Below are positions 17,061-26,300 of a stretch of DNA of 64,000 bases, one piece after another. Below the pieces are notes generated by a model. The model saw nothing but the letters and a program-made list of their open reading frames with translations. It was not told where the DNA came from and searched no databases. Every line of letters starts with the position of its first letter. The stretch's first letter is position 1. Source of the DNA: Rhizobium sp. WSM4643. Its GTDB lineage: Bacteria; Pseudomonadota; Alphaproteobacteria; Rhizobiales; Rhizobiaceae. The translations under genes were made by a program, and so were the position numbers. The stretch covers positions 2,666,001-2,730,000 of the forward strand of contig NZ_CP104040.1 in assembly GCF_025152745.1 (NCBI RefSeq), in the 5' to 3' direction.

Positions 17061-17945
17061 TCATTGGGATGCGGGAGACATCTGCGACGTTACCCAACCG
17101 GAAAATGCGAGCATGGCCGCTGTTGACGGCCTCGATTGAAGTCGGGTTAGCCAATAGCTCCCCAACGATATGGTGGTAGCAAAAGGTTGTCTGATAGCCC
17201 CCGAGGATAGGTGTCTGGAAAACATCGAAGGCGGGGCCAGAGCGATCCCCAGTCCTTGCAGGGCCGCCTCCATCATCGCCAGGGAAGAGTCGAAGACGAT
17301 GCCTGCGTTTATCTGGGGCGCCGGAGGAACGTTCGCTGCGACAAACCAGGTGCTCCATTCGTCCGCCCTATAGCTCCGCAAAAGCGTCGCCTCGACCAGG
17401 TCTGCAGGCCGCCTCAAACGCTCGGCCAATTTGGGCGTGCACAGAGGAGAGAGCGGAGCGTCGAACAGACGCAGCGCTTCTGTGCCATGCCAGGAACCGC
17501 TGCCGAAGCGAATGGCAAAGTCCAGTCCCTCGGCCGCCATATCGACGCGATTATTGTTTGTCGAAATGCGCACATCGATGAACGGGTGCTGCCGTTGAAA
17601 ATCCGAAAGCCTTGGCAATAACCAGCCGACGGCAAACGTCCCGACCACGCCAAGGAACAGCAATTCCCGCACCTGCCCGGCTTCAATCCGGTCCAACGTG
17701 ATCGCCATCTGATCGAAGGAATTGGTCAAGGTCGGCAAAAGAGCTTCGCCTTCTGCGGTGATTTTCAAGCCTCTTGGAAGGCGCTGAAAAAGCGCAGCCC
17801 CCAATCGCCTCTCCAGGCTTTTGACCTGTTGGCTTACAGCGGCCTGGGTAACGCAAAGCTCAATCGCGGCACGGGTAAAGCTGAGATGTCTTGCCGATGC
17901 TTCGAAGGCCCTCAAGCCATTTAAAGGGAGGAATTGCCGAACCAT
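17061..17945 (-). CDS. ampR: LysR-type beta-lactamase regulator AmpR
   Basis: A 294-residue LysR protein of the GcvA/AmpR branch. The N-terminus (PLNGLRAFEASARHLSFTRAAIELCVTQAAVSQQVKSLERRLG) and RGLKITAEGEALLPTLTNSFDQM closely follow enterobacterial AmpR. The effector domain ends with GLGIALAPPSMF. In known systems AmpR senses muropeptides and activates a divergent ampC; here the divergent neighbour is a class C beta-lactamase, so the same circuit is likely. The start codon is 123 bp from the ampC start. Confidence 0.88.
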   Translation of the reverse strand: MVRQFLPLNGLRAFEASARHLSFTRAAIELCVTQAAVSQQVKSLERRLGAALFQRLPRGLKITAEGEALLPTLTNSFDQMAITLDRIEAGQVRELLFLGVVGTFAVGWLLPRLSDFQRQHPFIDVRISTNNNRVDMAAEGLDFAIRFGSGSWHGTEALRLFDAPLSPLCTPKLAERLRRPADLVEATLLRSYRADEWSTWFVAANVPPAPQINAGIVFDSSLAMMEAALQGLGIALAPPSMFSRHLSSGAIRQPFATTISLGSYWLTRLQSRPSTAAMLAFSGWVTSQMSPASQ

Positions 17946-17966
17946 CTTAGCCCTAGATTTTCTTGG

Positions 17967-17980
17967 ATCTCCTCCGAGAT
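17967..17980. promoter_or_regulatory. ATCTC-N4-GAGAT palindrome in ampR-ampC intergenic region
   Basis: A perfect 5-bp-arm inverted repeat lies 22 bp upstream of ampR and ~90 bp upstream of ampC, the position at which LysR proteins bind divergent promoters. It is a candidate AmpR site; no experimental consensus can be applied here. Confidence 0.4.
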
Positions 17981-18068
17981 ATCATCGTTTGCTGCCGCAA
18001 AACAGTGCCGTTAAATGCCGTCCTCATGCGCCTTTGCGTTGATTGAAAGCTGCCTGCGGAGGATGAAA

Positions 18069-19226
18069 ATGAATCGCAATTGGATAAAAACTCTATCGGC
18101 TACGTTGGTCTCGACATGTATTTCCACGAGTGGCTTTGCGGCCGACGAAATGAAACTGAAAGCCATCTCGGACGCCGCGATAAGACCAATTATGGATAAA
18201 TACGGCATTCCGGGCATGGCCGTTGCCATCGCCGTTGACGGGCAGAACCACATCTTCAACTACGGCGTCGTGTCGAAGGACACTAACAGGCCCGTCACTC
18301 CGGCGACCATGTTCGAACTGGGATCGATCAGCAAAACCTTTACAGTCACCCTCGCCTCCCACGCGGACGTGACCGGCCGACTTTCGCTGTCGGACAAGGC
18401 AGGAAAATATCTTCCGTCGATGAACGGAAGACCCTTCGGCAATGTCGAGTTGATGAATTTTGGCACGCACACGGCTGGCGGATTTCCGCTGCAAGTTCCC
18501 GATGAAGTCAAAACCGAAAAACAGCTGATGGAGTATTTCGCAAGTTGGAAACCTTCATACGCCGCCGGAACGCACCGAACATACGCCAATCCGAGCATCG
18601 GCGTGCTCGGATACATAACGGCGAAAAGCATGGGCAAAGATTTCACAGCTCTTATGGAAGACCAATTGTTTCCTTCTCTCGGGTTGACGAGCACGTATAT
18701 CAATGTGCCGAAATCGAGAATGGCCGACTATGCCCAAGGCTACAAGCGAAGCGGTGAGCCGGCTCGGATGACACCCGCCACTCTTTCGTCCGAGGCCTAT
18801 GGAGTGAAATCCACAGCAAGCGACATGATCCGGTTCATCGACGCAAACATGGGACTGGTCAAGTTGGACGGAAAACTCCAGCAGGCGATCACCAATACGC
18901 ACACTGGATACTTCCATGTCGGCGCGATGACGCAAGACCTTATTTGGGAGCAGTATTCCTATCCCGCGACGTTGACGACCTTAATGGACAACAATTCCAG
19001 CGCGATGCTCAAGACTATTCCCGTCAAGCAGCTGAAGCCGGCGATGGAACCGCGCGACGATGTGTGGATCAACAAAACCGGCTCCACGAATGGTTTCGGC
19101 GCATATGTGGCGTTCATCCCGAAAGAGCGAGTTGGTATCGTCATTCTGGCCAACAAAAACTATCCCAACGAGGACCGTGTCTCTGCCGCATACCAGATAC
19201 TGACTGATATAACTACGGCGCGTTAA
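18069..19226 (+). CDS. ampC: Class C beta-lactamase
   Basis: About 385 residues from ATG 18069 (GGAGG 6 bases upstream; ATG 18063 overlaps that site). A signal peptide (MNRNWIKTLSATLVSTCISTSGFA) directs it to the periplasm. All three active-site motifs are present: SISK (nucleophile S86, K89), YAN at ~172-174, and KTG in NKTGSTNGFGAYVAFIPK. Length is normal for AmpC. It hydrolyses cephalosporins and penicillins through a serine acyl-enzyme. It is probably induced through the divergent ampR. Confidence 0.93.
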   Translation: MNRNWIKTLSATLVSTCISTSGFAADEMKLKAISDAAIRPIMDKYGIPGMAVAIAVDGQNHIFNYGVVSKDTNRPVTPATMFELGSISKTFTVTLASHADVTGRLSLSDKAGKYLPSMNGRPFGNVELMNFGTHTAGGFPLQVPDEVKTEKQLMEYFASWKPSYAAGTHRTYANPSIGVLGYITAKSMGKDFTALMEDQLFPSLGLTSTYINVPKSRMADYAQGYKRSGEPARMTPATLSSEAYGVKSTASDMIRFIDANMGLVKLDGKLQQAITNTHTGYFHVGAMTQDLIWEQYSYPATLTTLMDNNSSAMLKTIPVKQLKPAMEPRDDVWINKTGSTNGFGAYVAFIPKERVGIVILANKNYPNEDRVSAAYQILTDITTAR

Positions 19227-19235
19227 TCCCGGGCA

Positions 19236-20013
19236 TCAGCGGTCGAAGATATCCCGCCATTGCTTCTCACCAATCAGGCAGTCAGTGCCCGCCTCAGCGC
19301 CGGCGATTTTCTGCACCATCGCCGGCGGGGATAGGTCGCTGATCTCCAGCACCAGCTTGCGGCGCACGGCAACGGCGAAATCCTCGATCTTGCGGACCGG
19401 CAGCACGAAGGCGCCGGGGCCGCCGATCACGCAATCCGCATAATATTTGTCGAGCCCGTTGGGCGCATCGGAGGGCCGCAGCATGATGGCAAGGCCGTTG
19501 ATGACCATGCCGGCTTCCACCGCCTTGTCCCGAGTGGGGGTGACGGGATCGCCGGAATTGTTGGGACCGTCGCCGGAGACATCGATCACCTGTCGCCTGG
19601 ACTGAAAGGGACTGGAAACGATCATGCTGGCGCCCTGGGCGATCGCGGTAGAGACCGATGTGCGCCGTTGCGTGGCAATCGGCCGGGCTTCGAGTTTGCT
19701 TAAAAAAAGCGATCGCATCCTCTTCCGTCTCGATCACCTGCCAGTCGATCACGGAATCCTGGACGACATAGCCAGCCCATTCGAAATAGCTGATGGCGAT
19801 GCGGCCGGTCAGCCCGCCCTTCACCGCGTCGATGAACTCCTTGTGCTTCAGCGCCTCGACATAACCTTCGCGCTGGATGCCGATCTCCTCGAAATCCATC
19901 GACCGCGAGGTGTCGACGGCAAGCACGAGGGCCACATCGACCTCGCTTCCCTCCGCCTGCGCGATGGGGACGAGGCCGGAAAGACCCATAAGCACCGCAA
20001 GTGTCGTCAGCAT
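19236..20013 (-). pseudogene. DUF1194 (vWA-like) secreted protein, frameshifted
   Basis: From 20013 the protein has a signal peptide (MLTTLAVLMGLSGLVPIAQA) and a von Willebrand A-like MIDAS motif (LAVDTSRSMDFEE), typical of DUF1194 proteins. At about 19701-19708 a run of seven T (minus strand) shifts the frame. With six T the reading would continue AIAFLSKLEARPIATQRRTSVSTAIAQG...VIDVSGDGPNNSGDPV to the stop at 19236, giving a ~259-residue normal-length protein. It is either a recent inactivation, a slippage-prone variable gene or a homopolymer error. Confidence 0.8.
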
Positions 20014-20126
20014 TGGCAATCCAATCCCTGCGCCATCCAAGCCGGCGAACTCTAACACAGCTTGGCCGACGCAGATCGCTCGGCCCCGCGCATGGCTTCA
20101 ATTTTCGGTGATGGAATCGGAAGCCT

Positions 20127-21029
20127 TCAATGCAAGGGAAGCCACAAGGGGGTCTTCCATGCCTTCAGCGCCTCGAGAAAGACCTGCAATCGGGAGGGCA
20201 GGAAGCGGCGCGTGGGATAGACGGCGTGCACGAAAATTTCCTCGGACGACCAGTCCGGCAGCAGGCGGACGAGTTCACCTTTTCTGATCTGTTCGTCGCA
20301 ATAGGTCGAAGGCAGCAAGCCGATACCGAGTCCGCGATAGGTAAAGGCGCTCACCGCATCGAAATCCCGGCTCGATACCGGCCCCGACACATGCAGGCGA
20401 ACCGATTTGCGACCGCTCACGAGATGCCATTCCGCCTCGCCGTTGCGGCCGTTCAAGAGCACGCATTGATGCTCCTTCAGGTCTTCGGGCTTGGTGGGAG
20501 GCGCCCTGCCCTTCAGATAGTCCGGTGCGGCGACCAGATAGCGCACGCTCTTGCCGAGCCGCTGCGCGACGATGGTCGAATCCTTGAGCTCGCCGAAGCG
20601 GATGCTGAGATCGACATTCTCGGCGATCAGATCGAGAAACTGGTTGGTCACGAAGAGATCGACCTGGATCTTCGGATAGGTCTTCAGGAAAGCCGAGACG
20701 AATTCGTAGAAGACTTCCTGTCCGAAGATGACTGGCACGGAGATCTTCAGCAGACCTTCCGGCTTTTTCTGCGTCTCGGTAAGCGCCTGCTCGGCATCAA
20801 GCAGATGGGCGAGAGGTTCGCTGCACCTGTTGTAGTAGGCCCGGCCTTGCGCGGTCGGGCTCAGCTTGCGGGTCGTCCGCTGCAGCAGCGTCACGCCGAG
20901 CTGCTCCTCCAGCGACGTCACCTTCCGGCTGACGGTCGATACCGGCATGCCGAGGGAATGGGCAGCGCGGCTGAAGCTGCCGTACTGCGCCACCTTCACG
21001 AAAACGGCGATATCGTTCAGATCAGCCAT
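20127..21029 (-). CDS. LysR family transcriptional regulator
   Basis: About 300 residues from MADLNDIAVF. The HTH reads FVKVAQYGSFSRAAHSLGMPVSTVSRKVTSLEEQLGVTLLQRTTRKL, and the effector domain contains GLLKISVPVIFGQEVFYEF, DLSIRFGELKDS and YRGLGIGLLPSTY. It belongs to the CrgA/AaeR-like branch. It is divergent from an SDR-RidA operon (193 bp between starts), which is its likely target. Confidence 0.9.
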   Translation of the reverse strand: MADLNDIAVFVKVAQYGSFSRAAHSLGMPVSTVSRKVTSLEEQLGVTLLQRTTRKLSPTAQGRAYYNRCSEPLAHLLDAEQALTETQKKPEGLLKISVPVIFGQEVFYEFVSAFLKTYPKIQVDLFVTNQFLDLIAENVDLSIRFGELKDSTIVAQRLGKSVRYLVAAPDYLKGRAPPTKPEDLKEHQCVLLNGRNGEAEWHLVSGRKSVRLHVSGPVSSRDFDAVSAFTYRGLGIGLLPSTYCDEQIRKGELVRLLPDWSSEEIFVHAVYPTRRFLPSRLQVFLEALKAWKTPLWLPLH

Positions 21030-21222
21030 GTTCTGATTTTTGCATGGATGCAAAAGAGAATACAGATATTTCCATCTAATCGAGTAATGGAGTTTTCGCC
21101 ATATTCACCCTGCGAAAACAAGACAACCGGATGGAGGCGCGTTCGCAGCAGCCCCATCTCGAGCGACCCCGCCTTTGCAGCCGCAAGGCCCGCGTTGCCC
21201 GAACCAAATTATGGAGATCAGC

Positions 21223-21948
21223 ATGACTACGAGAAAAACAGTCATCGTCACCGGCGCCTCCCAGGGTATCGGAGCCGGCCTCGTCAACGCCTTCATCCAG
21301 CGCGGCTATAATGTCGTCGCCACCTCGCGCCAAGTCAGCGCTTCGAACGCCTTCCAAGCCGCGGACAGACTGGCGCTCGTCGACGGCGACATCGGCGACG
21401 CCGAAACCGCAGCGCGGGTGGCAAGGACAGCAATCGATCGCTTCGGCTCGATCGACGGACTCGTCAACAATGCCGGCATTTTCTTGGCCAAGCCGTTCGT
21501 CGATTTCACCATGGACGACTTCAAAAAATTGTCCTCGACCAACCTTGAGGGCTTCATCCACGTGACACAACTGGTCGTCAGACAGATGCTCACGCAGAAA
21601 ACCGGCGGCAGCGTCGTCAGCATCACGACGCCATTGACTGATCATCCGATCGCCGGTTTCTCCGCTTCGGTGTCGATGATGACAAAGGGCGGTATCAACG
21701 CCATCTCCAAGAACCTGGCGATGGAATATGCGAACGAGGCCATTCGCTTCAACATTGTCGCTCCTGGCGTGGTGGACACGCCGTTGCACAAGGACAATCC
21801 GAAAGATTTCCTGAAGACGCTGTCGCCGATGGCAGGCATCTCGAACGTCGAGGAGATCGTTGACGCCGTCGTCTTCCTCACCGAAGCGCCGCGCGTAACC
21901 GGGGAGGTGCTGCACGTCGACGGCGGCGCACATCTGGGCAGATGGTAG
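21223..21948 (+). CDS. SDR family oxidoreductase with atypical active site
   Basis: About 241 residues from ATG 21223 after GGAG. The NAD(P)-binding motif VIVTGASQGIGAGL and the LVNNAGIFLAKPF element are classical short-chain dehydrogenase features. In the catalytic region (GFSASVSMMTKGGINAISKNLAMEYA) the Lys is present, but the Tyr of YxxxK four residues earlier is Ser. The C-terminus (FLTEAPRVTGEVLHVDGGAHLG) is normal. Activity may be altered or lost. It overlaps ridA by 7 bases and is probably controlled by the divergent LysR. Confidence 0.85.
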   Translation: MTTRKTVIVTGASQGIGAGLVNAFIQRGYNVVATSRQVSASNAFQAADRLALVDGDIGDAETAARVARTAIDRFGSIDGLVNNAGIFLAKPFVDFTMDDFKKLSSTNLEGFIHVTQLVVRQMLTQKTGGSVVSITTPLTDHPIAGFSASVSMMTKGGINAISKNLAMEYANEAIRFNIVAPGVVDTPLHKDNPKDFLKTLSPMAGISNVEEIVDAVVFLTEAPRVTGEVLHVDGGAHLGRW

Positions 21949-22430
21949 ACCATGCGAAAACTGAGGCAGCCGGCGCGGAACGACGGCTGCGGGAACTCGG
22001 CATCACGCTTCCCCCGCCGCCGACACCCTTCGGGGCCTATGTCGAAGCGATAAGGACCGGCAATCTGGTCTTCTTCAGTGGGATGCTGCCGGTCGTCGGT
22101 CATGAGCCGCGCTATATCGGCCGCGTCGGCGGTGTGCTGACCGCCGAAGACGGCAGGAAGGCGGCCGAAACCGCAACGCTAAGCGCGCTCGCAGCCGCCA
22201 GGGACTATCTCGGTTCGCTGGACAGGGTCGTCAGGGTCGTCAAGCTTGGCGTCTATATCGCGACCGAAGGCGATTTCCGCGACCATCCGAAGGTTGCGGA
22301 CGGAGCATCCGAAATGCTGCTTGCGGTCTTCGGCGAGGAGAAACTCTCAGGCCGCGTCGTGCTCGGCGTCGCCAGCCTGCCTTTAGGCGTGCCGATCGAA
22401 CTCGAACTTGTTCTTGAGGTCGAGGAGTGA
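21942..22430 (+). CDS. RidA family protein
   Basis: A 162-residue YjgF/YER057c/UK114 member of the longer type: RELGITLPPPPTPFGAYVEAIRTGNLVFFSGMLPV at the N-terminus and VVKLGVYIATEGDFRDHPKVADGASEMLLAVFG...SGRVVLGVASLPLGVPIELELVLEV at the C-terminus. The catalytic Arg of the imine-deaminase group is probably the R in SGRVVLGV. It would hydrolyse reactive imines/enamines or act as a paralogue with another ligand. It is coupled to the SDR gene. Confidence 0.88.
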   Translation: MVDHAKTEAAGAERRLRELGITLPPPPTPFGAYVEAIRTGNLVFFSGMLPVVGHEPRYIGRVGGVLTAEDGRKAAETATLSALAAARDYLGSLDRVVRVVKLGVYIATEGDFRDHPKVADGASEMLLAVFGEEKLSGRVVLGVASLPLGVPIELELVLEVEE

Positions 22431-22465
22431 ATGGGGGCGGTACTGGCGCGGCATTGTCCGAGGTC

Positions 22466-22595
22466 CCTCATCCTTGTAGCCCGCATGGCGAAGCCTCGAA
22501 GGACACGCTCCGGCACTGCTCCTTGCATCTACTGACCGCCGGCGCACCCGCCTCGCCCTTCGGGGCCCCTGCGGGGCGCCTCAACAAGGATGAGG
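22466..22595. repeat. Palindromic repeat, family D (CCTCATCCTTG...CAAGGATGAGG)
   Basis: Terminal arms CCTCATCCTTGT and ACAAGGATGAGG are exact inverted copies. The interior includes GCCTCGAAGGACAC and CGGGGCCCCTGCGGGGCGCCTC. Parts recur at 31925-31975 (CCCCTTGCGGGGCACCTCAG) and on both sides of the IS110 element (CCCTCATCC at 32147-32155, GCCTCGAAGGACGC near 33290). It fills the gap between the SDR-RidA operon and the DUF5706 gene and could act as a bidirectional transcription end. Confidence 0.7.
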
Positions 22596-22641
22596 CTCTC
22601 GTGAGCACCGGCGGACTGATAAGCACAAAGCATTATCACCC

Positions 22642-23199
22642 TCACACAGCCACCAACAGCAGCACATAGGCGATCACACTCACCATCAGCCCGCGGAACG
22701 CAAAAGTAACGCAGCGGTATTTGTTGCGGGCGATGGTGGAGAGGATGTCGGCGTTTTCGAGATACTGCTCGAAAAGGTAGCGCTCGTCGCGCCGCAGCGC
22801 CGCATCGAAGAACCGGTCGCGATGACCGTGCCAGGCGCCCCAGAACAATGACGTCGAGTTGTTCAAATGGCGCGGCAGTACGACGAGAATCGCCGACAGC
22901 ATCGAAAAGACCGAAGCTGCGGCAAGCAAGCCGGAGAACAGCATACTGCCGGGCGTCCCGCTCACGTAGCGCGCCAGGCTGAAGACTGCCCTGACATCGC
23001 TGGAACTCACCAGGAATGCCAGCATGAATGTGAAAATATAAGCGGCTTTCTGGTCAGAGATCTTGATCTGATCATAAAATATGTCATTGATTTTCTTGAT
23101 ATGATCAAAATACCCGGCGCCGATGTCACCCGTCGACGGTTCGCTTGGCATAAGTTCAGTCGCGCTCTCGAATTCGCTCACCCGAATACTCCATCCCAT
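22642..23199 (-). CDS. DUF5706 / Pycsar-effector-like membrane protein
   Basis: A 185-residue protein from ATG 23199 (AGGGA 8 bases upstream). A short cytosolic N-terminus leads to the conserved block IYDQIKISDQKAAYIF-like (seen as DQIKISDQKAAYIFTFMLAF, residues ~44-63), which begins the first hydrophobic helix. A second helix lies at ~86-108 (LFSGLLAAASVFSMLSAILVVLP). After a soluble loop, YLENADILSTIARNKYR leads into a third helix (~167-185). This is the layout of PycTM-type effectors, which respond to cyclic nucleotides and permeabilise membranes in Pycsar phage defence. It is divergent from the FecR protein-cyclase operon. The family call rests on motif reading only. Confidence 0.75.
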   Translation of the reverse strand: MGWSIRVSEFESATELMPSEPSTGDIGAGYFDHIKKINDIFYDQIKISDQKAAYIFTFMLAFLVSSSDVRAVFSLARYVSGTPGSMLFSGLLAAASVFSMLSAILVVLPRHLNNSTSLFWGAWHGHRDRFFDAALRRDERYLFEQYLENADILSTIARNKYRCVTFAFRGLMVSVIAYVLLLVAV

Positions 23200-23304
23200 A
23201 AGTGTTTCCCTGATATTACACTTCACACGGAATTCAAGAACACGTGTGCAATATGCTTGACTTTTCTTTTCTACTTGGACAAAGGGGAAGCGGGGGTTGG
23301 GGTC
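23200..23304. promoter_or_regulatory. Divergent promoter region between DUF5706 and FecR genes
   Basis: This 105-bp AT-richer segment separates the two start codons and must carry both promoters. It contains TGATATTACACTTCACACGGAATTC-like sequence and TTGACTTTTC (around 23257-23266) as a possible -35 region for the plus-strand operon. No strong palindrome is visible. Confidence 0.45.
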
Positions 23305-26300
23305 ATGCTGGGTCGCTGGAAAAACATCTGTCGCGCCGGGGTGGCGCTTGCGCTTGTCGTACCGGGCTTTTCGCCGGCGGCGGCTGACCCCGTGCAGCGT
23401 GCAACACCGGTCGCCGGTTCCGTCATCGCCCGCAAGACCGGCGAGGAGGTCCGCTTCATCGACGTGTCGAACTGGCGCGTCGTCGACATCAATCAAGACC
23501 TTCTGACCGGCGACGTGCTGCGCACCAACGCCAACGGCCAGCTCGCCATTGTCTTTTCCGATCACACGCAGGTTCGCCTTGGCCGCAATTCCTCGCTGCA
23601 GGTCAAGAAGATGGCCGCGAGCGGCGACACGACGCTGGAGCTGCAATCGGGAACGATCTGGGCGCGCGCCGAGCGCGGTGGCCAGGGCCTGACTGTGGAA
23701 ACGCCGGCGGCCGCAGCCGCCATCCGCGGCACCGACTGGACCATGACGGTTGAGGGCGCCAAGACCTCGATGATCGTGCTCGAAGGCCGTGTCGCGCTCA
23801 CCAACCCGCAGGGCAGCGTCGAGGTAAACGAGGGCGAAGGAGCGGTCGCCACGATCGGCCAGGCGCCGCGCAAGCTCGTCATCGTCACACCCGACGATCG
23901 CGAGCAGATGCTGTTCTACCTGAACCTGCGCGACGGCTTCGGGCTGATGCCGACCTCGCCGCTGCCGGCAGGCCGCATGGCCGACGAGCGCCGCCGGCTG
24001 CTGGCTTTGCCGCCGGAACGGCGCACCACTGAGGACTGGCTGGAGCTTGCCGAAGTGCAGAGCGCCTTCGATGGCCGGCAGGTTACGGCCGCCACGCTTC
24101 AGGAGATTCGCCGTCGCAAGCTGACGACCACCCAGAAGGCCCGCCTCGACCTGATCGATGCCACGATCGCCGGCTCCGAAAAACGCTACGACGAAGCGGC
24201 AAGATTGTTTGCGGCAGCGCTGCCGCATCTCGACGCCAGCCGCCGGAACATGGCGCAATATGGCGGCTATTTCGCCCGTTCGCTTGCTGATCCCGCCCAT
24301 GTCGAAAAGCCGCCTTCGGCTGCTGTCGGCCCCTATGGTGCGATCATGCAGGCCTATACCGCCGGCTTTTTGCAAAACCCGCGCGCTGCCCTCGATGTGA
24401 TCAGCCAAGCCGAAAAGCGTTTTCCGGACGATCCCACCCTGCCCGCGATCCGCGCGCAGCTGGCGCAGCTGATCGACGACCGCGCCCAGATGCAGGAGGC
24501 GGTGAACCGTGCCCTCTCGCTTGATCCCAACCATCCGATCGCCCTTGCCGCGCGCGCCTCCTACAAAGCGAGCTACGAAAGCGACATCGACGGCGCTTTA
24601 GCCGATCTGAACCGCGCCATCGAGCTTGCGCCGGGGGCGTCGGGATCGTTGAACTCGATGGGCCTGCTGCAGAGCGCCCGCGACGCCAATGGCGAGGCCG
24701 AGGCCGCCTTCCTGAAGGCAATCGCGCTCGATCCGCAGGATCCCGTGCCGCACGCCAATCTCGCCATCCTCTATCTCGATCAGTCGCGCATGAAGGAAGC
24801 CAAGCGCGAAATCGATACGGCGCTTACCGTCGATCCGTCCTTCGACATCGCGCTTCTCGCCCGCGGCCGCTACTATCTGCAGACTGGCGAACGCGACAAG
24901 GCGCTGGCGGATCTGCTGGCGGCCAGCACCGCTAATCCGGCGCATTCGCAGTCACAACTGATGCTCGCCGCCGCCCATTACGAAAAGGGTGACCGCATCC
25001 CCTCCGCGCAGGCGGTCGACAATGCCGACAGGCTCGACAAGAACGATCCCGTCATCTCCTCCTTCCGAACCGCTGTCGACATCGATGACTACGACGCCGA
25101 CGGCGCGATCCGCAACGCCCAGGAGTTTCTCCGCCGCTCCAGGGCGCGCGGCGGCGACTACAGCGCTCTCGGCGCCAACAAGGATGCCGGCTCGACGCTG
25201 AACAACGCTTACCGCCTTCAGGGCCTGGATGCCTGGGGCCGGTATTACGGCGATGCCGTCTTCAGCCCCTTCGAAGGCAGCGGCTATATCGATCAATCGA
25301 TCAAGGGCAGCATCTTCCCTTACGTCAACGCGACGAGCTTCGGCGATGACAATGTCATCCAGTATCGCAACAATGCATCGAGCTATTCATCCTTTATCCA
25401 GGGCTTGCTGCTTGATCCGCACATGCTCTCCGGTCGCTCGCGCTCGGCAACGCTGCTGCGCACACCCTTCATAGAAGGTTCGCTCGGCGGCGGCATCAAC
25501 AGCGTCGACGGCCATACCAGAGGCATCGGCGAGGCTGAGATCCAGGGCTTCTCCAACGAGACGATCCCTCTCAGCTTCTACGGCAACCTGACATGGGAAG
25601 AACTGGCGCTCGACGGGGACTATCGCGACTTCGGTGGCTTCTCGACCGATAACAAGCTCGTCGGCGGCAATGGCTACCTGACGGCAACAGTGACGCCGGA
25701 CGATCGCGTAGTGGCCTATGTCAACCATGCCAAGAACGATGGGACGCTGAACGCGCTGTCATCAAACACCGGGTTCATGGAACTCCTCTTCCGCGTTCCT
25801 CTCCCGTTGCCTCTTTATACAGCGCAAGACACTGACAGCCAAAGCACGAGTGCCGGCATTGGCTGGAGCCACACGTTTGCCTATGAAAACGTGTTGAATG
25901 GAGCGCTGCTTTATTCAGGCAGCAAGTCGAAGACGAGCAACGTCCTTGATGTTGATGTGGACCCGCTGTTTATCGGCGCAGGGGTTCCCTTTATCATTCC
26001 CTTTACCAACGTCACGCAGGAGGCGGAATCAAAAACCTATATCGGTGCCTTGAGCCATTCCATAGGTGCCGGACCTTTGACATTGCGCTACGGTATCGAA
26101 GGCGGCTGGATGGACGTCAGCAGCACCGTCGATACGACACTTCTGGGCTTGACGGCGCCCCTCGAGCACAACGAGAACACCGTCAATATAGGCCGCGCCT
26201 ATGTCGATGTGCTGCATGAGATCACGCCGGATCTCAAGGGCGAATACGCCTTGTTCGCCACGCGCCTGGATGGCGACGGCATCGATATCAGCCGGCTGGA

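Noticed and set aside
23200..24534. Upstream extension of the DUF5706 gene into a 630-residue frame antisense to the FecR gene
   Set aside because: The extension is the complement of FecR-TPR coding sequence; a good ribosome site and the family start lie at 23199.
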